From assembly GCA_003561145.1 (NCBI GenBank), contig PWXL01000116.1, positions 1 to 8,143 of the forward strand: a stretch of 8,143 nt of DNA, written 5' to 3'. The DNA comes from Candidatus Atribacteria bacterium (GTDB lineage: Bacteria > Atribacterota > Atribacteria > Atribacterales > Atribacteraceae). This document shows, in pieces, positions 5,562-8,143 of this stretch. The position numbers were made by a program, and so were the translations under genes. The notes under the pieces were generated by a model. The model did no database searches and was not told the origin of the DNA. It saw only the letters and a list, made by a program, of their open reading frames with translations. The first letter of the stretch is position 1; the number at the start of each line of letters is the position of its first letter.

Positions 5562-7495
5562 GAATAGGAGGTCTGACGTTTCGCCTGATTCTCTTGATAT
5601 TCACGTCGACAGCACTGCTCTTCACCTTCCTGTTTTTTTATAGTTATCGTTTTTCCCGCCGTACTATCGAAGAGAAGGCGGAAGAAAATGCCCGCTACCT
5701 GGTGTCAAGCACTGTCAACCTCATTGAGTCGGTTCTCAATCCGGTTGCAAAAGTCCCGGAAACACTTGCCCTGGTGTTAGCAAACAATAACATTCAGCAG
5801 GTACATATCTATGACCTGTTAATTGAAACGGTAATGAGGAATCCGGAGATTTACGGCTCAGCTATTGCATTTGAGCCTTATAGCTATCAACCCGAGGAAT
5901 ACTTTTTTGCTCCGTACTATTACCAGAGCGAGTACCAGGTGAAGATGAGTTACCTGGGCGGCGAGGACTATAATTACTTTATTCAGGATTGGTATCAAAT
6001 ACCCAAACTTTTAAACCAAACCATTTGGAGTGAACCGTACTATGACGAGGGCGGTGGGAATATTATCATGTCTACCTATTCAGTCCCTTTGTACCGTTGG
6101 GAAGACCGTCGCCGGTTTTTTCGCGGGATAGTGACCGCTGACATCTCTCTTTCCTGGCTCCGGGAAATTGTATCTTCCATCAGGATTTACGAGACAGGGT
6201 ATGGTTTTCTCCTCTCCCAGAACGGGACCCTTATCACCCATCCAAATTCCGCCTATGTAATGAATGAAAGTATTTTTAGTTTGGCCGAAGTGCGTGAAGA
6301 ACCAGCGCTTCGGGAAATAGGCCGGCGAATGATCCGGGGGGAAGAAGGCTTTACCATATTGGAAAACTCATTTTTTGAAGATCACACATTTTTAGCCTAT
6401 GCACCGGTACCTTCGAGCGGGTGGTCTCTTGGAATTATTTTCCCCCGGGAAGAGCTGTTATCCGAAGTGAGCAGGTTGAACCGGATTGTTCTCACTTTGG
6501 CAACCATGTTTTTTATTGTGCTTTTTGCCTCGGTTCTTTTCATCTCACGATCCGTCACCAAACCGATCCGGGCCCTTGCCGGGGCTACCGGCGAGATTGC
6601 AAAGGGTAAGTTGGATATTCAATTACCGCTTGTACGAAGCAATGATGAAGTTGGACTTTTGAGTGCCTCTTTTACTTCCATGACACAAGACTTACGGGCG
6701 TATATTGCTCATCTCAAGGAGACCACGGCAGCCAAGGAGAGGATTGAAAGCGAACTGCAGATCGCCCACGAAATCCAAATGAGCATGATACCGAAAATAT
6801 TCCCCCCCTTTCCCAATCGTGTTGAGTTTGAACTCTATGCTGTTATGGAACCAGCCCGGGAGGTGGGTGGGGATTTTTACGATTTCTTTTTCCTGGATGA
6901 AGATCACCTCTGTTTCCTGATTGGTGATGTTTCCGGGAAAGGAGTGCCGGCCGCCCTGTTCATGGCTATGACGAAAACTTTGATCAAGGCTCAAACCGAA
7001 AAGGGAATACATCCCCGGGACATCCTGCAACGGCTGAACCAGGACCTCAGCGAAGACAACGAAGCGAGCATGTTTGCCACCATTTTTTGCGCGGTCCTTG
7101 ATGTGAGAAGCGGGGAAATTCTGTATTCCAACGGTGGACACAACCCTCCTGCCTTGATGAGAACGGGAGGCCGGGTGATGTTTGAAACGATCGATCCGGG
7201 GACCGTAATAGGGATCGTGCCGGATTTTTCCTTTCCCGGAGGGTGTATCATTCTTTCACCGGGGGATGCCATTCTTTTATACACAGACGGAGTGAGCGAA
7301 GCATTTGATAAGCAGGGAAACATTTTTACCGAAGAACGCCTGTTGAAAGTGTTGGAAGGTTCTCTGGACAACCCGCCGGAAAAATTGGTAGATACAGTGG
7401 TCAGAGAAATTCATATGTTTTCCGAGGGCGTCGAACAGTCAGACGACATCACCCTTCTCGCCCTCAGGTATTGGGGTGTGGGAGGGAAGAGATGA
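5558..7495 (+). CDS. dCache-HAMP-SpoIIE (RsbU-type PP2C) membrane sensor phosphatase
   Basis: Predicted 645-aa transmembrane serine phosphatase. TM1 covers residues about 7-29. An extracytoplasmic double-Cache-type sensor (about 35-300) carries typical landmarks: FIQDWYQIPK, then TIWSEPYYDEGGGN, then GYGFLLSQNGTLITHP. TM2 is about 309-330, followed by HAMP (about 331-385, SRSVTKPIRALAGATGEIAKGKLD) and a helical linker with the AHEIQMSMIPK segment (403-413) that precedes this phosphatase class. The PP2C/SpoIIE domain (about 420-640) keeps its metal ligands: D439 in EVGGDFYD, D457 in IGDVSGKG, D577 in YTDGVSEA, and D629/D630 in QSDDITLLAL. It should dephosphorylate phosphoserine on STAS proteins, most likely one or both encoded upstream, when the Cache domain is stimulated. 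The GTG start at 5558 overlaps the previous stop as GTGA and follows AGAGGTGG with a 4-nt spacer. The stop overlaps the next ATG. Confidence 0.94.
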   Translation: MRIGGLTFRLILLIFTSTALLFTFLFFYSYRFSRRTIEEKAEENARYLVSSTVNLIESVLNPVAKVPETLALVLANNNIQQVHIYDLLIETVMRNPEIYGSAIAFEPYSYQPEEYFFAPYYYQSEYQVKMSYLGGEDYNYFIQDWYQIPKLLNQTIWSEPYYDEGGGNIIMSTYSVPLYRWEDRRRFFRGIVTADISLSWLREIVSSIRIYETGYGFLLSQNGTLITHPNSAYVMNESIFSLAEVREEPALREIGRRMIRGEEGFTILENSFFEDHTFLAYAPVPSSGWSLGIIFPREELLSEVSRLNRIVLTLATMFFIVLFASVLFISRSVTKPIRALAGATGEIAKGKLDIQLPLVRSNDEVGLLSASFTSMTQDLRAYIAHLKETTAAKERIESELQIAHEIQMSMIPKIFPPFPNRVEFELYAVMEPAREVGGDFYDFFFLDEDHLCFLIGDVSGKGVPAALFMAMTKTLIKAQTEKGIHPRDILQRLNQDLSEDNEASMFATIFCAVLDVRSGEILYSNGGHNPPALMRTGGRVMFETIDPGTVIGIVPDFSFPGGCIILSPGDAILLYTDGVSEAFDKQGNIFTEERLLKVLEGSLDNPPEKLVDTVVREIHMFSEGVEQSDDITLLALRYWGVGGKR

Positions 7496-7905
7496 ACGCA
7501 GAGCTGGTATTGAAAAACTCTTTGTCCGAAACAGACAAAATACCTGCTTTCCTGGAGAGCCAAAAAGGGGATTTCTTATTGACGCAAGACCTTGTGTTTC
7601 AAATCAACCTCGCCTTGGAAGAACTGGTAGTCAATATTATTGATTATGGCTATCAGGATGATGAGGAGCACGAAATCCACATCACCCTTCAGCAAGCACA
7701 AGGAACTTTGGTTATTGTCATCGAGGATGATGGGGCTCCTTTCAATCCGCTGACAGCGTCAGAACCGGATCTCGATGTTTCTTTAGAAGAACGGGAAATT
7801 GGCGGATTAGGTATCTATCTTGTGCGTAAGCTCTTTGACCGGATGAGCTACGAGCGCCGTGACACGCGAAATATAGTCCGGTTGGAGAAAGATCTGTCTC
7901 TATAA
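7492..7905 (+). CDS. RsbW/SpoIIAB-like anti-sigma factor serine kinase (HATPase_c_2)
   Basis: Predicted 137-aa GHKL-fold kinase, the normal size for RsbW-type proteins. The N box is INLALEELVVNIIDYGY with E44 and the Mg-binding N48. The G1 box is EDDGAPFNP (D80, G81, P83, F84) and the G2 box is IGGLGIYLVRKL (G104-G107), so the ATP site looks intact. Family members phosphorylate the conserved serine of STAS antagonists and bind an alternative sigma factor or another effector; the target is not encoded in this window. ATG 7492 overlaps the phosphatase stop as ATGA and follows GGAGGG (7481-7486) with a 5-nt spacer, so it is preferred to the in-frame TTG at 7471, which would add seven residues encoded within the phosphatase C-terminus. 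It forms a complete partner-switching set with the STAS and phosphatase genes. Confidence 0.93.
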   Translation: MNAELVLKNSLSETDKIPAFLESQKGDFLLTQDLVFQINLALEELVVNIIDYGYQDDEEHEIHITLQQAQGTLVIVIEDDGAPFNPLTASEPDLDVSLEEREIGGLGIYLVRKLFDRMSYERRDTRNIVRLEKDLSL

Positions 7906-7906
7906 A

Positions 7907-7918
7907 AAGGAGGCAATG
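7907..7918 (+). promoter_or_regulatory. Ribosome binding site and ATG running into repeat DNA
   Basis: AAGGAGG (7907-7913) lies immediately after the anti-sigma stop and 2 nt before ATG 7916-7918. The spacer is short for efficient initiation. The frame stays open for 44 codons to TGA 8048-8050, but nearly all of it is the repeat described next. It may mark the start of a fifth operon gene destroyed by repeat insertion, or be chance. Confidence 0.3.
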
Positions 7919-7919
7919 A

Positions 7920-7957
7920 AAAACAGGATTCAGAATTCCGTATTCAGAATTCAGAAT
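7920..7957 (+). repeat. 38-nt ATTCAGAATTC-rich direct repeat, copy 1
   Basis: The repeat starts AAAACAGG and contains ATTCAGAATTC twice in tandem. It matches the copy at 8067-8104 at 37 of 38 positions, the only difference being G7927 versus T8074. It is itself built of overlapping GAATTC palindromes. A run of seven Ts (7956-7963 region) follows. Confidence 0.85.
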
Positions 7958-7970
7958 TTTTTTAGCCCGT

Positions 7971-8066
7971 CACTGCGAGGATTGATGCGACGCGGCAGTC
8001 TATGCTTGTGTGTTCGCAAAAAGCATAGATTGCCACGCCTCGTATGTTGACTCGGCTCGCAAAGTG
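7971..8066. repeat. Hairpin-forming inverted-repeat element
   Basis: The inner arms CGCGGCAGTCTATGCTT (7991-8007) and AAGCATAGATTGCCACG (8021-8037) pair over 17 positions with one mismatch and one wobble, around a 13-nt loop. The outer arms CACTGCGAG (7971-7979) and CTCGCAAAGTG (8056-8066) also pair, apart from a 2-nt bulge. Each arm reads CACTGCGAG...GCGACG-YGGCARTCTATGCT outward to inward. That resembles the dispersed CATTGCGAG/CGTGGCAATC-type non-coding repeats found in many bacterial genomes; this is from memory and unchecked. The element is bracketed by the two 38-nt direct repeats. Confidence 0.75.
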
Positions 8067-8104
8067 AAAACAGTATTCAGAATTCCGTATTCAGAATTCA
8101 GAAT
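8067..8104 (+). repeat. 38-nt ATTCAGAATTC-rich direct repeat, copy 2
   Basis: Second copy of the repeat at 7920-7957, 147 nt downstream and in the same orientation. It directly follows the outer arm of the inverted-repeat element. Confidence 0.85.
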
Positions 8105-8143
8105 AAGCATGCAAACACTGCATAGATTGCCACGCACCACATA
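8105..8143 (+). repeat. Partial further copy of the inverted-repeat arm, cut by window end
   Basis: GCATAGATTGCCACGC at 8120-8135 is identical to 8023-8038, the right arm of the preceding element. The surrounding bases differ. The repeat cluster therefore continues beyond the window. Confidence 0.6.

Noticed and set aside
7916..8050. 44-codon ORF after AAGGAGG as a real gene
   Set aside because: Almost the whole frame consists of the direct and inverted repeats, and the spacer of 2 nt is short; kept only as a possible remnant start.
7920..8143. CRISPR array suggested by repeated units near the right edge
   Set aside because: There are only two full repeat copies, the interval between them is about 109 nt and itself forms a hairpin, and no cas genes are present.

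Overview
The window comes from a bacterial chromosome. It has a CCA-encoding tRNA gene, a classical lipobox, strong anti-Shine-Dalgarno-complementary ribosome binding sites, and tight operon packing by 4-nt start/stop overlaps. GC content looks moderate (near 50%). No rRNA, sigma factor or other phylum marker is present, so the phylum cannot be stated. Partner-switching modules with a Cache-HAMP-SpoIIE phosphatase occur in many environmental lineages, both Gram-positive and Gram-negative.

Left part (1-1100). A tRNA-Trp(CCA) lies at the left edge on the plus strand. It is followed by a minus-strand group, which in transcription order is: a small membrane-anchored double zinc-ribbon protein (1098-826), a short lipoprotein with one InlB B-repeat-like beta domain (630-292), and a 35-codon ORF (299-192) overlapping the lipoprotein stop. 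A perfect GC-rich inverted repeat sits next to a -10-like box upstream of the lipoprotein. The 1099-1586 interval holds no gene I can defend.

Centre and right (1587-7905, all plus). This is a signalling locus of the partner-switching (RsbU/RsbV/RsbW, SpoIIAA/SpoIIAB/SpoIIE) type. First comes a 783-aa fusion of a STAS domain, a middle domain of about 300 residues that I do not recognise, and a C-terminal aminoglycoside-phosphotransferase/choline-kinase-like domain with all catalytic motifs visible. After a 157-nt gap with a candidate promoter come four genes apparently joined by 4-nt overlaps: a stand-alone STAS anti-anti-sigma protein, an NMT1/THI5-like periplasmic substrate-binding protein with no ABC permease or ATPase beside it, a dCache-HAMP-PP2C (SpoIIE/RsbU-type) membrane phosphatase, and an RsbW-like HATPase anti-sigma kinase.

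A reasonable model, which is inference, is as follows. The binding protein and dCache domain sense a small molecule outside the membrane. The phosphatase dephosphorylates one or both STAS proteins, and these then sequester the RsbW-like kinase and release an unlinked target, a sigma factor or another protein. The STAS-kinase fusion would add a second output or input with its own phosphotransfer activity.

Right edge (7906-8143). A strong ribosome binding site and ATG run straight into a composite repeat: two 38-nt near-identical direct repeats rich in ATTCAGAATTC flank a hairpin-forming inverted-repeat element of about 100 nt, and part of another copy continues past the window end.
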